DNA of 64,000 nt from Polaribacter huanghezhanensis (GTDB lineage: Bacteria; Bacteroidota; Bacteroidia; Flavobacteriales; Flavobacteriaceae): positions 186,001 to 250,000 of the forward strand of contig NZ_CP128595.1 in NCBI RefSeq assembly GCF_030444335.1, read 5' to 3'. Within the stretch, counting starts at the first letter, position 1; each line of letters opens with the position of its first letter. The translations under genes were made by a program, and so were the position numbers. This document shows positions 7,517 to 16,818 of this stretch, piece by piece. The notes beneath the pieces are model-generated. The model saw nothing but the letters and a program-made list of their open reading frames with translations. It ran no database searches and was not told the origin of the DNA.

Positions 7517-8980
7517 TTACTTTTCTCGTTTTATAAATAACGTATCGAGTTTCATTTCGGCTTGCATCCACTTTCTTAACTCCAATTCTTTTACATTAAT
7601 AATGCTGCTTTTTATGGAGGGATTCCATTTAACTATTGCTATAGGAATCGTGTCAATTTTAATAAAATCACTTGAAGAAAGCTCCTTAGAAAATCCTATT
7701 TTTTCAATATCCTGAAATCGAATTTTTGCTTCCTTTGCAATACTACTAAAGGCAATTGCGTTTTTGTTGTTTATTGCTGCTCTTTGCTCTATATTCTGAT
7801 TTAGAACTGTGATGGTGTTTTTTAACTCTTCTATTTCTTTTCTAAGTCCTAAAATAATTTTTTTACTATCTTCTAATTCTTGTCTTTTATCTTTGTACGC
7901 TATAGTAATTAAGTCAAAACTTTTGGTGTTGCTACCCTTAACCTCTAACTTAAAATCTTTTAAAGCTTTATAGTTAGCATTATTTGTTAGTTGATTATTA
8001 AGTGCATTAATTTCACCTTCTCCCATTTCATTAAAAAATTTTAACTGTAATGTTTTTGTATCTAAATTAGGTGTAGATTCCATTAAATGAAAAGAAGGAT
8101 TGCTATTAACTTCATTCTTTATAAATTTTGAAATTTGAATATTCATTTTACTTTCTTTATACACCGTAACAAAAGTAAAAACTGCAGGAATCATTACTAC
8201 AATCGCAAGTACAGATGCCAATTGTGCGGTACGCCTTCTCTTTGCTGAGTTTATATATTTTAGCATCGGAAAACTCAACAGTTTTAATACTAAAAATGTT
8301 GCCAACGCAATAAAAATTGTATTGATAATAAACAAATACATGGCTCCAAAAAAGTAAGAAAAATTACCAATTGCGAGTCCGTAACCAGCTGTACATAAAG
8401 GCGGCATTAAAGCGGTTGCAATAGCAACTCCAAAAATTACTGAAGCTACAGTTCCTTTTTTAGTTCTCGCCACCATTAAGGCTAAACCACCAAAAAAGGC
8501 AATTAAAACATCCCGAATATCTGGACGAACACGCCCTAATAATTCTGAATTATCTTCACTTAACGGAAAAATATAAAAGAATAAAAATGCTGTTAGTAAA
8601 CTCAACACAATCATAGTTGCTAAGTTGATTAAAGATTTACGTAACGTATCAATATCATTAATAGCAATTGACATTCCAATCCCTAAAATTGGCCCCATTA
8701 ATGGAGAAATTAACATGGCTCCGATTACAACAGCTGTTGAATTTGCATTTAATCCGATAGATGCAACAAAGACCGCAAAGATTAAAATCCAAGCGGTTGC
8801 TCCTTTAAACGGAATATCAACTTTTATCGCTTCAATTGTAGCTTGATGATCTGTGTCTTGGCGAAAATCTAATAATTCTAGCAAGAATTTTTTTATACTC
8901 ATAAACAAGCCTTTTGCATCTTGCTTTACTTCTTGTTTTACTTGCTCTACAGCTTTGTCTTTCTCTAGATTTTCTTCCAT
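7517..8980 (-). CDS. DUF389-family membrane protein
   Basis: A 487-residue protein. After a charged N-terminal stretch come several membrane helices with the hallmark DUF389 sequence GLNANSTAVVIGAMLISPLMGPILGIGM, then helices to about residue 275. The C-terminal 200 residues are predicted soluble, probably periplasmic, and include a heptad-like coiled-coil stretch (QELEDSKKIILGLRKEIEEL). The family's function is unknown. Upstream on the minus strand, TATCGTTG near 9031-9038 resembles a -7 element with one mismatch. Confidence 0.88.
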   Translation of the reverse strand: MEENLEKDKAVEQVKQEVKQDAKGLFMSIKKFLLELLDFRQDTDHQATIEAIKVDIPFKGATAWILIFAVFVASIGLNANSTAVVIGAMLISPLMGPILGIGMSIAINDIDTLRKSLINLATMIVLSLLTAFLFFYIFPLSEDNSELLGRVRPDIRDVLIAFFGGLALMVARTKKGTVASVIFGVAIATALMPPLCTAGYGLAIGNFSYFFGAMYLFIINTIFIALATFLVLKLLSFPMLKYINSAKRRRTAQLASVLAIVVMIPAVFTFVTVYKESKMNIQISKFIKNEVNSNPSFHLMESTPNLDTKTLQLKFFNEMGEGEINALNNQLTNNANYKALKDFKLEVKGSNTKSFDLITIAYKDKRQELEDSKKIILGLRKEIEELKNTITVLNQNIEQRAAINNKNAIAFSSIAKEAKIRFQDIEKIGFSKELSSSDFIKIDTIPIAIVKWNPSIKSSIINVKELELRKWMQAEMKLDTLFIKREK

Positions 8981-9062
8981 TAAATATCTGTTTAAATACC
9001 TTTGTAATATACAAAAAAGAAAATATTTGCAACGATACTATATTTTACACTAAAAGGAAAAT

Positions 9063-11462
9063 TTAAAAATCTACAATAAACCCAAATCCGGGTAAGGCAC
9101 TGCCATTTGTTCTATCTAATTTTTCTAATACATACTTATTAGAATCTGTAGCATCAGTAACTTTATTACCATTTGCATCTAGAGTTGGTAAAAGAACAGA
9201 CAAAACATCTGCTTGACTAGAAAATAAATTTTGTACATCTATGTAAAAATTTAATGAGAATTTTTTCCAGTACCAAGTTTTATCTATTCTAACATCAAGT
9301 TGTGTATAGGTATTAAATCTTTTTGAATTTAATTTGTCATAATCAAAGATTCCTTTGTTTTCTATATCATAATTTGCAATTACAGAAGAAGCATTGATAT
9401 CGTATGGCGTATAAGGCTGCCCTCCAACCAATCTAAACTTAGCACCAAGTTCCCAATTTTTTTTCAACTTTTTACCTGCTGTTAATGTTAGTAAATGTTG
9501 GTTATCCCAAGAAGATGGCACATAATTATTCGATTTGTCTTGAAATTCACTTCTCACAAAAGTGTAGGATAAAATTCCGTACAAACCTTCATATGATTTC
9601 TTTTGAGCAAAAATTTCAAAACCATATGCTTTCCCTTTTGATGTAGAAGTTACTTCTTCGCTTCCAACAACACCAAAATCGGCTCCTAAATTTGCCAAAC
9701 TAATTTGGTTTCTGACAGAAAAAGGATAATTAGTATACGATTTATAAAATCCTTCTAAAGTGATTTTTGAACTGGAATCTGGTTTAAATTCTAAACCAGA
9801 AACAAAGTGATTTGATTGTATGTATTTTAAATTTGGTTGATTTACCAATGCATTTGTGTTATCTCTAAATCCTAGCGTGGTGTAAGACGGCAATTGATAA
9901 TAGGTTCCTACAGAAGAATTGATAGCCCATTTATCATTTAAAGAAAATGAAACTGACAATCTTGGCGAAAATTGATTTAGCACATTTTTCATTGGTGTAT
10001 TGTAGTTATTCCCATCCAATCTAAAACCAAAAGACAAGCCTAATTTTGAATCTAAATAGTCCGTAGATACTTGACCAAATACACCATATTTGAACAGGTT
10101 CAATTCTGATGAGAAGTTTTTAATATCGGTTCCTTGAGAATTTGCAACTTTTTTAAATGTTGTATTTGAATAATGGGCTTGTTCTAAACCAAAACCAACA
10201 TTTATTTTAAAATTATTTGTAGTTGTGTTATTTTCGAAACGAAACTTATTTTCAATTTCTTTAGAAACATAATCTAGTAGTAAATCATTTTGCAATCCAG
10301 AATTATTAAAATATTTAATCGAATTGTTATTCAAAACACTTCGGCTAATCACAAACAATTGATTTGAATTTTCTGCATAATGTTTTAAGGTTGATCCAAC
10401 CGTATAATTCCATTGATTTTGTTCAGGGATATTACTCAAAGAATATCTGTTTCTTTTAATTGTTTTTTCATCTGTAACACCATCATTTACACTTTCATTT
10501 AAATTAAAATCATCAATAGCTCCAATTACCAAGAATGAAAGTACATTGTTCTCTGATAAATTTGAATTTATATTTAACTGATAATCTGTATAAGTTGGCA
10601 AAAAAGGTAATTTTAACAATTTAAATAAAAATTGCAAATAAGATTGACGCACAGAAGCTATAAATGTAGTATTCTTCCCTAAAGGACCATCTAATGTAAT
10701 TCCTGCATCCGAAGTTCCAAGCGTAGCTCTTGTGTTTAATGTCGTTGGATTTCCTTTTTTTTGTGTAAATTCAATTACAGAGCTCAACGCATTTCCTCTG
10801 TTCGCAGGAAAAGCACTTGTATAAAAATCTACATTTCTAATCAAATCTGCATTGATCAATCCAACAGGTCCACCCGTTGCTCCTTGCGTTTGAAAGTGGT
10901 TGATTACAGGAACTTCAATTCCGTCTATATAAAATTTATTTTCAGAAGTTGCTCCACCTCTTATTATGATATCATTTCTAAAACCCGGATTTGAAGCGAC
11001 TCCTGGTAAAGATTGCAATACTTTTAAAATATCTCTATTTCCTCCTGGATTTTTTTCTATTTCGACAATACTTAATGTTTGTTTAGACAACGGACTTGTT
11101 ATCGACTTTTTAAATAATCTACTCTGAAGAACAACCTCATCTAATTTAGAGGCCGTTTCTGTAAGTTCTATTTCTATATAAGGTGATTTATCATTTGTTA
11201 CCAAATAACTTTCGGAAATCATTGTTTTATATCCAATAAAAGAGGCTTGTATTTTAATATATCCTAAAGTTGAGTTCTCTAAGGTAAATTCTCCTTTTTC
11301 ATTTGTTGTTGTTCCTTTTTGAGTTCCAACAATTAATATAGAAACAAAAGGTAGCGTTTCTCGTGTTTTACTATCAATAATTTTTCCTTTGACAACTCCT
11401 TGAGAAAATAATTGTACTGATGATGAAGCAATTATTATAAATAAAAGAAAATACTTTTTCAT
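9063..11462 (-). CDS. TonB-dependent outer-membrane receptor with carboxypeptidase-like N-terminal domain
   Basis: A 799-residue receptor. A signal peptide ends near LFSQG, followed by a carboxypeptidase-regulatory-like beta-sandwich (GVVKGKIIDSKTRETLPFVS to about residue 95). Next is a plug domain (VLQSLPGVASNPGFRNDIIIRGG, FYIDGIEVP) and a 22-strand-type barrel ending in the aromatic residue of FIVDF. ATG 11462 puts the signal peptide at the N terminus, better than the upstream TTG/ATG-like starts. No SusD partner is adjacent, so it belongs to the stand-alone receptors rather than SusC. The substrate is unknown. Confidence 0.9.
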   Translation of the reverse strand: MKKYFLLFIIIASSSVQLFSQGVVKGKIIDSKTRETLPFVSILIVGTQKGTTTNEKGEFTLENSTLGYIKIQASFIGYKTMISESYLVTNDKSPYIEIELTETASKLDEVVLQSRLFKKSITSPLSKQTLSIVEIEKNPGGNRDILKVLQSLPGVASNPGFRNDIIIRGGATSENKFYIDGIEVPVINHFQTQGATGGPVGLINADLIRNVDFYTSAFPANRGNALSSVIEFTQKKGNPTTLNTRATLGTSDAGITLDGPLGKNTTFIASVRQSYLQFLFKLLKLPFLPTYTDYQLNINSNLSENNVLSFLVIGAIDDFNLNESVNDGVTDEKTIKRNRYSLSNIPEQNQWNYTVGSTLKHYAENSNQLFVISRSVLNNNSIKYFNNSGLQNDLLLDYVSKEIENKFRFENNTTTNNFKINVGFGLEQAHYSNTTFKKVANSQGTDIKNFSSELNLFKYGVFGQVSTDYLDSKLGLSFGFRLDGNNYNTPMKNVLNQFSPRLSVSFSLNDKWAINSSVGTYYQLPSYTTLGFRDNTNALVNQPNLKYIQSNHFVSGLEFKPDSSSKITLEGFYKSYTNYPFSVRNQISLANLGADFGVVGSEEVTSTSKGKAYGFEIFAQKKSYEGLYGILSYTFVRSEFQDKSNNYVPSSWDNQHLLTLTAGKKLKKNWELGAKFRLVGGQPYTPYDINASSVIANYDIENKGIFDYDKLNSKRFNTYTQLDVRIDKTWYWKKFSLNFYIDVQNLFSSQADVLSVLLPTLDANGNKVTDATDSNKYVLEKLDRTNGSALPGFGFIVDF

Positions 11463-11509
11463 TTTTACTTTTTTAATTGAACAACAATACATTTTTTTGT
11501 TGATATAAC

Positions 11510-11543
11510 AAAAAAAAGCAGTTCACTAAAAGTAAACTGCTTT
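11510..11543 (-). terminator. Terminator downstream of tRNA-Tyr
   Basis: Read on the minus strand, AAAGCAGTTTACT (11543-11531) pairs with AGTGAACTGCTTT (11527-11515), with one wobble and a three-base loop, and a T-run follows. It ends the tRNA-Lys/tRNA-Tyr transcription unit. Confidence 0.82.
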
Positions 11544-11552
11544 ATCATATTG

Positions 11553-11634
11553 TGGTGAGAGCAGGATTCGAACCTGCGAAGACGTAGTCAGCGGATTTAC
11601 AGTCCGCCCTCGTTGGCCGCTTGAGTATCTCACC
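11553..11634 (-). tRNA. tRNA-Tyr (GTA)
   Basis: The 82-nt sequence folds as a class II tRNA. Acceptor arms are GGTGAGA and TCTCACC with discriminator A, the anticodon stem is GGCGGACTGTAAATCCGC with GTA in the loop, a long variable arm follows, and the T arm is GCAGGTTCGAATCCTGC. CCA is not encoded. The long variable arm fits bacterial tRNA-Tyr. Confidence 0.95.
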
Positions 11635-11647
11635 AAAATTTTCAAAT

Positions 11648-11676
11648 AAAAAGCTTCTCAAAATGAGAAGCTTTTT
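11648..11676 (-). terminator. Perfect hairpin between tRNA-Lys and tRNA-Tyr
   Basis: A 13-bp perfect inverted repeat, AAAAAGCTTCTCA (11648-11660) and TGAGAAGCTTTTT (11664-11676) with a three-base loop, sits between the two tRNA genes. On the minus strand the stem ends in five Ts. It may terminate part of the transcription after tRNA-Lys or serve as a processing site. Confidence 0.65.
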
Positions 11677-11677
11677 G

Positions 11678-11750
11678 TGACCGGGCTGGGGCTCGAACCC
11701 AGGACCCTCTCCTTAAAAGGGAGATGCTCTACCAACTGAGCTACCAGGTC
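11678..11750 (-). tRNA. tRNA-Lys (TTT)
   Basis: A 73-nt tRNA with anticodon TTT in CTCCCTTTTAAGGAG, D arm GCTCAGTTGGTAGAGC and T arm CTGGGTTCGAGCCCCAG. Acceptor arms GACCTGG and CCCGGTC pair except for a T5-C68 mismatch; the discriminator is A and CCA is not encoded. Confidence 0.95.
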
Positions 11751-11813
11751 AATTTTCTTTTGTCTTAGCGGGTGCAAATATAGTAGCAATATCTAAATAA
11801 ACAAATGTTTTTT

Positions 11814-12581
11814 TTAATTTGTTTTGTTTAAATATGCTTCTCGTACTTTCTTAAATAAATTAGAACTATATACAAAGTTTACAACTGCTTCATTGTCAGT
11901 TTTAAAGATTTCTTTATTACTTCCTTCCCATGCTTTTTTTCCGTTTTTTAGAAAAAGAATTTTTTCGCCAATTTCCATCACAGAGTTCATATCATGTGTG
12001 TTAATTACCGTTGTAATTTGATATTCTTCTGTAATTTCTTTTATTAGATTATCAATAATAATTGCTGTTTGCGGATCTAAACCAGAATTTGGCTCATCGC
12101 AAAACAAATATTTAGGATTCATTACAATTGCTCTTGCAATGGCAACTCTTTTTTGCATTCCTCCAGAAAGTTCTGCAACATACTTTTTATTTGAACCTAC
12201 CAAATCGACTCTTTTTAAGACAAAATTTGCGCGTTCTAACATTTTTTTATCAGAATCTTTGGTAAACATTTTTAAAGGAAACATTACGTTTTCTTCTACT
12301 GTTTGAGAATCGAACAATGCACTTCCTTGAAAAACCATTCCAATTTCTTGACGCAATTGTCTTCTTTCGTCAGAATTCATTTCTGTATTTACGCGTCCAT
12401 TAAACTCAATAGTTCCTTTTTCTGGAGTGTGTAATCCAATTAATGATTTTAAAAATACCGTTTTTCCAGAACCACTTTGCCCAATAATTAAATTGGTTTT
12501 ACCTGGTTCAAATGTGGTAGAAATTCCTTTTAAAATCTCTACGCCGTTAAATCCTTTATATAAATTTTTTACTTCTATCAT
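11814..12581 (-). CDS. mlaF: ABC transporter ATP-binding protein, MlaF type
   Basis: A 255-residue ATPase with Walker A GQSGSGKT (residues 34-41), signature LSGGMQKR, Walker B LFCDEPNSGLD and switch histidine in NTHD. It most resembles the ATPase of Mla phospholipid transport between inner and outer membrane. It starts directly at the stop of the permease gene, so the two form one operon. No mlaD-type substrate-binding gene follows; it would have to be elsewhere. Confidence 0.87.
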   Translation of the reverse strand: MIEVKNLYKGFNGVEILKGISTTFEPGKTNLIIGQSGSGKTVFLKSLIGLHTPEKGTIEFNGRVNTEMNSDERRQLRQEIGMVFQGSALFDSQTVEENVMFPLKMFTKDSDKKMLERANFVLKRVDLVGSNKKYVAELSGGMQKRVAIARAIVMNPKYLFCDEPNSGLDPQTAIIIDNLIKEITEEYQITTVINTHDMNSVMEIGEKILFLKNGKKAWEGSNKEIFKTDNEAVVNFVYSSNLFKKVREAYLNKTN

Positions 12582-13322
12582 TTAAGTTAACAGCATTTGA
12601 GTTAATAAATAATTACAAATAACAATTAAAACGGTTGTCCAAACTACAGATCTAGTACTCGCTTTTCCTACTTCTAAAGAACCCCCTTTAACATAATATC
12701 CTTGATACGAAGGAACTGTTGCAATGATAAATGCAAAAACTAACGTTTTTATGATTGAATACTGTATTAAATACGGATCAAAATCTGTTTGCAACCCTTC
12801 TATATAATCAACTCCAGAAAACAAACCTGTTAAAGTACCAGCAAGCCAGCCACCAAAAATTCCTAAAATCATTCCGAGAATAATTAAAAAAGGGTAAAAG
12901 AAAACGGTTGCAATAATTTTAGGCAATACCAAATAGTTTAAAGAATTAATTCCCATAACTTCCAAAGCATCAATTTGCTCTGTAACCCTCATTGTACCAA
13001 TACTTGATGTGATATAAGAACCTACTTTACCCGCCAAAATAATAGAGCAAAATGTAGGTGCAAATTCTAAAATGATAGATCTTTTTGCTGCAAATCCTAT
13101 TAACGTTTTCGGAATTAATGGGTTGTTTAAGTTTAATGCTGTTTGCAAAGCGATAACGCCACCAATAAAAAAAGAGATAAATGCAATAATTCCAAGAGAT
13201 TTTACACCAAGCTCTTCTATTTCTCTAGACAATGCTTCTCTAAAAACACGAGCTCTTTGTGGTTTTCTAAAAACCTGTTTAAGCATCATAAAATACTTAC
13301 CAATATGTTCTAGATAATTCAT
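12582..13322 (-). CDS. mlaE: MlaE-type ABC transporter permease
   Basis: A 246-residue inner-membrane protein of the MlaE/TTG2B family, with five or six hydrophobic segments and the conserved block GKVGSYITSSIGTMRVTEQIDALEVMGINSLNYLVLPK. That block contacts the ATPase. It is first in a two-gene operon with the ATPase gene. The role, phospholipid trafficking for outer-membrane asymmetry, is inferred from the family. Confidence 0.88.
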   Translation of the reverse strand: MNYLEHIGKYFMMLKQVFRKPQRARVFREALSREIEELGVKSLGIIAFISFFIGGVIALQTALNLNNPLIPKTLIGFAAKRSIILEFAPTFCSIILAGKVGSYITSSIGTMRVTEQIDALEVMGINSLNYLVLPKIIATVFFYPFLIILGMILGIFGGWLAGTLTGLFSGVDYIEGLQTDFDPYLIQYSIIKTLVFAFIIATVPSYQGYYVKGGSLEVGKASTRSVVWTTVLIVICNYLLTQMLLT

Positions 13323-13375
13323 GAATTCAATTTCTTTCTGCTAAAGTATTAAATTATCATTAACAGTCCTTAAAA

Positions 13376-13408
13376 TTGTCCTATTCTTAATTAAAATATT
13401 TACTTTTG
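13376..13408 (+). promoter_or_regulatory. Bacteroidetes-type promoter for pafA
   Basis: TTG (13376-13378), a 22-nt spacer and TACTTTTG (13401-13408), which matches the TAnnTTTG -7 consensus. It lies 20 nt before the pafA ATG. Confidence 0.65.
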
Positions 13409-13428
13409 ATTCTCTTAAATCTATCACC

Positions 13429-15069
13429 ATGAAGAATTCAATTGCATTCCTTTTTTTATCCTTATTAATCTTTACAGGTTGTAAATCAGAAAAAACAGTT
13501 CCAAAAAAACCAAAATTAGTCATCGGAATTGTAATTGACCAAATGCGGTACGATTATTTAATTCGATTTTCAGATAAATATGGCGAAGATGGTTTTAAAA
13601 GAATTATAAAAGATGGATTCTCTTTAGAAAACGCCAATTATAATTACATTCCGACGTATACAGCGGTTGGACACACTTCAATTTACACCGGAACAACTCC
13701 AGAAAACCACGGAATTATCGGAAATAATTGGTATGACAAATACGCGAAAAAAAATATTTATTGTGTAGATGATGCTACTTATACAAGTGTTGGAGTTGAC
13801 TCAAATGGCGGGAAAAAATCTCCGCACAGAATGCAAACCACAACGATTACAGATCAACTACGATTGGCGCAAAATATGCACGGAAAAACAATTAGTATTG
13901 CCATTAAAGACAGATCTGCTGTGTTGCCTGGCGGGCATACTGCAAACGGAGCATTTTGGCTTGAAGGAAAAAATGAAGGAAAATGGATTACAAGCTCTTA
14001 TTATATGAACCAATTACCTGCTTGGGTAACAAAATTTAATACTTCTGGGAAAGCTGCGGCATACATGTCTAAACCTTGGAATACATTATATGACATCAAT
14101 ACATATACAGAAAGTATTACTGATAACAATCCGTTTGAAGGAAAGTTTAATGGAAAAGAAGAACCAGTTTTTCCGTACGACATTCCAACTTTAAAAGAAA
14201 AAAACGGGAATTATGAAATGATAAAAGCAATTCCAGCTGGAAACTCTTTTACCACAGATTTTGTAAAAGCTGCTATTGTTGGAGAAAATTTAGGAAAATC
14301 TAAATACACAGATTTTTTAGCCGTGAGTTATTCTTCTACTGATTATGTTGGACATCAATTTGGCGTTGCTTCTAAAGAAGTTGAAGACACGTATTTACGA
14401 TTAGATAAAGATTTAGCGAGTCTATTTTCGTTTTTAGACACTGAAGTCGGAAAAGGAAATTATACTTTATTTTTAACGGCAGATCATGCAGCTGTTCAAG
14501 TTCCTGCGTATTTACAATCAGTAAAAATTCCAGCGCATTATCTCAACTCTAAAGCATTAAGAACATATATAAATAGCATTACTTTAAAATATTTTAAATC
14601 GGATAAGCTGGTAGAAAATATTTCAAATCTTCAAGTTTTTTTAAATAAAGAAAAGATAGAAAGTTTACAATTAGATGCAACTATCGTTGCTCAAAAAATT
14701 GCAGATGAAGTCATCAATTTTGATAACATATACAAAGCTGTAACTGCAAGAACAATGCAAACAACACAATTTACAGATGGCATTTTACATAAATTACAAA
14801 AAGGATACAATCAAAAATTTTCTGGTGATGTGTTGCTAATTATGATGCCATCAGCTTTAAATCGTTCTTCTAAAACAGGAACTTCTCATGGTTCTGGATA
14901 TAGTTACGATACACACGTACCCATTATTTTTTACGGAAATGGAATTAAAAAAGGAACTTCTAAAAAAGCCTATACCATTACAGATATTGCACCAACCATT
15001 GCCAATTTATTACAAATTCAATTTCCGAATGGAACAACTGGATTGATTATTGATGAAGCGTTGAAGTAA
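13429..15069 (+). CDS. pafA: PafA-type alkaline phosphatase, lipoprotein
   Basis: A 546-residue periplasmic phosphomonoesterase of the alkaline phosphatase superfamily. The N terminus is a lipoprotein signal (FTGC, Cys18). Visible active-site features match PafA: metal Asp in IDQMR (D38), Thr nucleophile in TYTAVGHTS (about T78), Asn in GNNW, and the K-D-R pair (K160, R162) in IAIKDRSAVLPGGH. Late metal ligands lie in YSSTDYVGHQFG, TADHAA and TSHGSGYSYDTHVP. PafA is known for phosphate scavenging in Bacteroidetes. No Pho-box-like operator was recognised. Confidence 0.92.
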   Translation: MKNSIAFLFLSLLIFTGCKSEKTVPKKPKLVIGIVIDQMRYDYLIRFSDKYGEDGFKRIIKDGFSLENANYNYIPTYTAVGHTSIYTGTTPENHGIIGNNWYDKYAKKNIYCVDDATYTSVGVDSNGGKKSPHRMQTTTITDQLRLAQNMHGKTISIAIKDRSAVLPGGHTANGAFWLEGKNEGKWITSSYYMNQLPAWVTKFNTSGKAAAYMSKPWNTLYDINTYTESITDNNPFEGKFNGKEEPVFPYDIPTLKEKNGNYEMIKAIPAGNSFTTDFVKAAIVGENLGKSKYTDFLAVSYSSTDYVGHQFGVASKEVEDTYLRLDKDLASLFSFLDTEVGKGNYTLFLTADHAAVQVPAYLQSVKIPAHYLNSKALRTYINSITLKYFKSDKLVENISNLQVFLNKEKIESLQLDATIVAQKIADEVINFDNIYKAVTARTMQTTQFTDGILHKLQKGYNQKFSGDVLLIMMPSALNRSSKTGTSHGSGYSYDTHVPIIFYGNGIKKGTSKKAYTITDIAPTIANLLQIQFPNGTTGLIIDEALK

Positions 15070-15071
15070 TA

Positions 15072-15756
15072 TCAATGCTTAAACTGAGATCTCGCTTGGT
15101 GTTTTTTGATTGCTTTTCTAGCCATAATAATTCCAATGAATAAAGAAATAAAAGCACCCATAGAAATTCCTGGAATAAAGTTGATAAACAAAAAGAAATC
15201 ATAAGCACCATGAAAAACGGTTGCCGCTAATAATCCCGTAAGATTCAATCTAATTTTATCTTTTTTGGGTGCAGCAAACTTTGCTTTCCCTATAAAATAA
15301 CCCATCAAAATTCCGAATGTTGCATGCGCAGGAACTGCTGTAAAAGCACGTACAATTCCGTTTTGCCATTCCAAACTGAAACACATACATGATGTTTTCT
15401 ATGGCTGCAAAACCCATAGAAACCATTACTGCATACACAATTCCATCAAAAGGTTCGTCAAATTCTTTATTGCGTTGTGCATAATATCTAACGATAATAT
15501 ATTTAGAAAATTCTTCTACCAAGGCAACGACAACAAAAGCTTTAAAGAATTGTTGAGCCACACTTAACGGATCTGCAGTTGGAAAAATCAACTTAAGAAT
15601 GAATCCAATAATTAATGTAATAATGATGCTTGCTGATGCTCCTAAACCAAAATTTTTAAGCACAAATTTTATGGGCTCTCTTTCATATTTATCTTTCATA
15701 TAAATATACATCATTATTACAATTGCAGGCGCTAACGCCAATGCTAATAAAATCAT
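15072..15756 (-). pseudogene. prsW: PrsW-family intramembrane protease, split by a frameshift
   Basis: Two overlapping frames together make one PrsW-type membrane protease of about 228 residues. The first (15756 downward) has the membrane segments, VEEFSK (EExxK motif) and FAAIENIMYVFQFG. The second (to 15072) has FTAVPAHATFG and FHGAYDF, the remaining catalytic motifs. Continuity moves by one base near 15370-15377. Removing one A from GGAATGG would give a natural reading, QFGWQNGIVRAF. As written, the first frame runs into unrelated sequence and stops at 15256. It could be a disabled gene, a sequencing error or, least likely, a recoded gene. It lies 4 nt after ctlX. Confidence 0.82.
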
Positions 15757-15760
15757 AAAC

Positions 15761-16696
15761 TTATTCTTTTGGTAAAAAAACTTCTGCCATCATACAACGT
15801 GCACTTCCACCTCCACACGTTTCAATGGTTTCTAATGAACTATGAATAATCGGATTGTTTTTTTCTATTTTTTGCAATTGCTCTTTTCTTAACGAATGAT
15901 AAGCCGACGAACTCATTACTAAATAACGTTGCTCATTTGCACCTTTTACTTGCAACATATTTCCTGCAAATGCATTTACTTGTTGCTCGGTAATATCAAT
16001 GATTTCTTTTCCACTTTCTTTTAAATGATTGATGACATTTTTGCGTTCTTTTTTATCATCAATAGAAGCCAAACAAATAATTGCAAATTGTTCTGCAACA
16101 CACATCATTACATTGGTGTGATAAATGGCTTCTCGCTGTTTATTTACTGTTTGATTTGATGTGAAAATAACGGGTGTAAATTCAAAATCTTCACAAAACT
16201 CGATAAACAATTCTTCATCTGCTCTTGGCGATAATGCACAATATGCTTTTTGATTTTCTCTGTCTAAAACGATACTTCCAGTTCCTTCTAAAAAAATTTC
16301 TTCTTTTTCGGCTTCTGTATAATTCACTATATTTTCGATTACAAATCCTTTAGATTCTAATGTTTCTAAAACATCTTCTCTGCGTTCTAACCTTCTGTTT
16401 TCGGCAAACATTGGATACAGACCAACATCACCATTTTCGTGAAAAGAAATCCAATTATTTGGAAAAATAGAATCGGGAGTACTTGGTGTTTCTGTATCAT
16501 TTACAACGACAATTTCTACTCCATTTTCTTGTAATATACTTACAAAATCGTCAAACTCCTTTTGCGCTTTTGCATTTATCGTAGCGGGTAACGTGTCGGT
16601 TATTTCTTGCTGATAATAATTGTTTACCGCAGTTTGTTCGTTCATTCGAAAACCAACAGGGCGAACCATTAAAATGGTATTTGTAGTTTGTTGCAT
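15761..16696 (-). CDS. ctlX: Citrulline utilization hydrolase CtlX (amidinotransferase fold)
   Basis: A 311-residue enzyme of the guanidino-modifying superfamily (arginine deiminase/DDAH fold). Visible are FPNNWISFHENG, the E-x-TGS element LEGTGSIVLDRENQKAYCALSPRA, the active-site His in YHTNVMM, and the C-terminal CGGGSARCMMAEV with the nucleophilic cysteine. CtlX proteins release ornithine from citrulline. An arginase gene lies 1.3 kb away on the same strand, which supports a role in arginine/citrulline catabolism. Confidence 0.85.
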   Translation of the reverse strand: MQQTTNTILMVRPVGFRMNEQTAVNNYYQQEITDTLPATINAKAQKEFDDFVSILQENGVEIVVVNDTETPSTPDSIFPNNWISFHENGDVGLYPMFAENRRLERREDVLETLESKGFVIENIVNYTEAEKEEIFLEGTGSIVLDRENQKAYCALSPRADEELFIEFCEDFEFTPVIFTSNQTVNKQREAIYHTNVMMCVAEQFAIICLASIDDKKERKNVINHLKESGKEIIDITEQQVNAFAGNMLQVKGANEQRYLVMSSSAYHSLRKEQLQKIEKNNPIIHSSLETIETCGGGSARCMMAEVFLPKE

Positions 16697-16818
16697 TTCT
16701 TAAATTTATCAAAAGGTAAAATTACAAGAAATTTTAATGTAAATTAGATTTGAATTTTACTATTTTGTAGTCTATTATAAATGATTTGTATTTATTAAAT
16801 GTACAAAAAAGCAAAAAA

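Noticed and set aside
8832..9053. Two short open frames at the 5' end of the DUF389 gene
   Set aside because: They overlap DUF389 coding sequence in other frames and have no family features.
10761..10994. 77-codon frame antisense to the TonB receptor
   Set aside because: Shadow of the plug-domain coding sequence; no independent support.
13341..13523. 60-codon minus-strand frame over the pafA start
   Set aside because: Covers the pafA promoter and signal peptide and lacks any homology.
15256..15386. Two separate membrane genes instead of one frameshifted PrsW
   Set aside because: The four PrsW motifs are divided between the frames in the right order and neither product alone would be complete.
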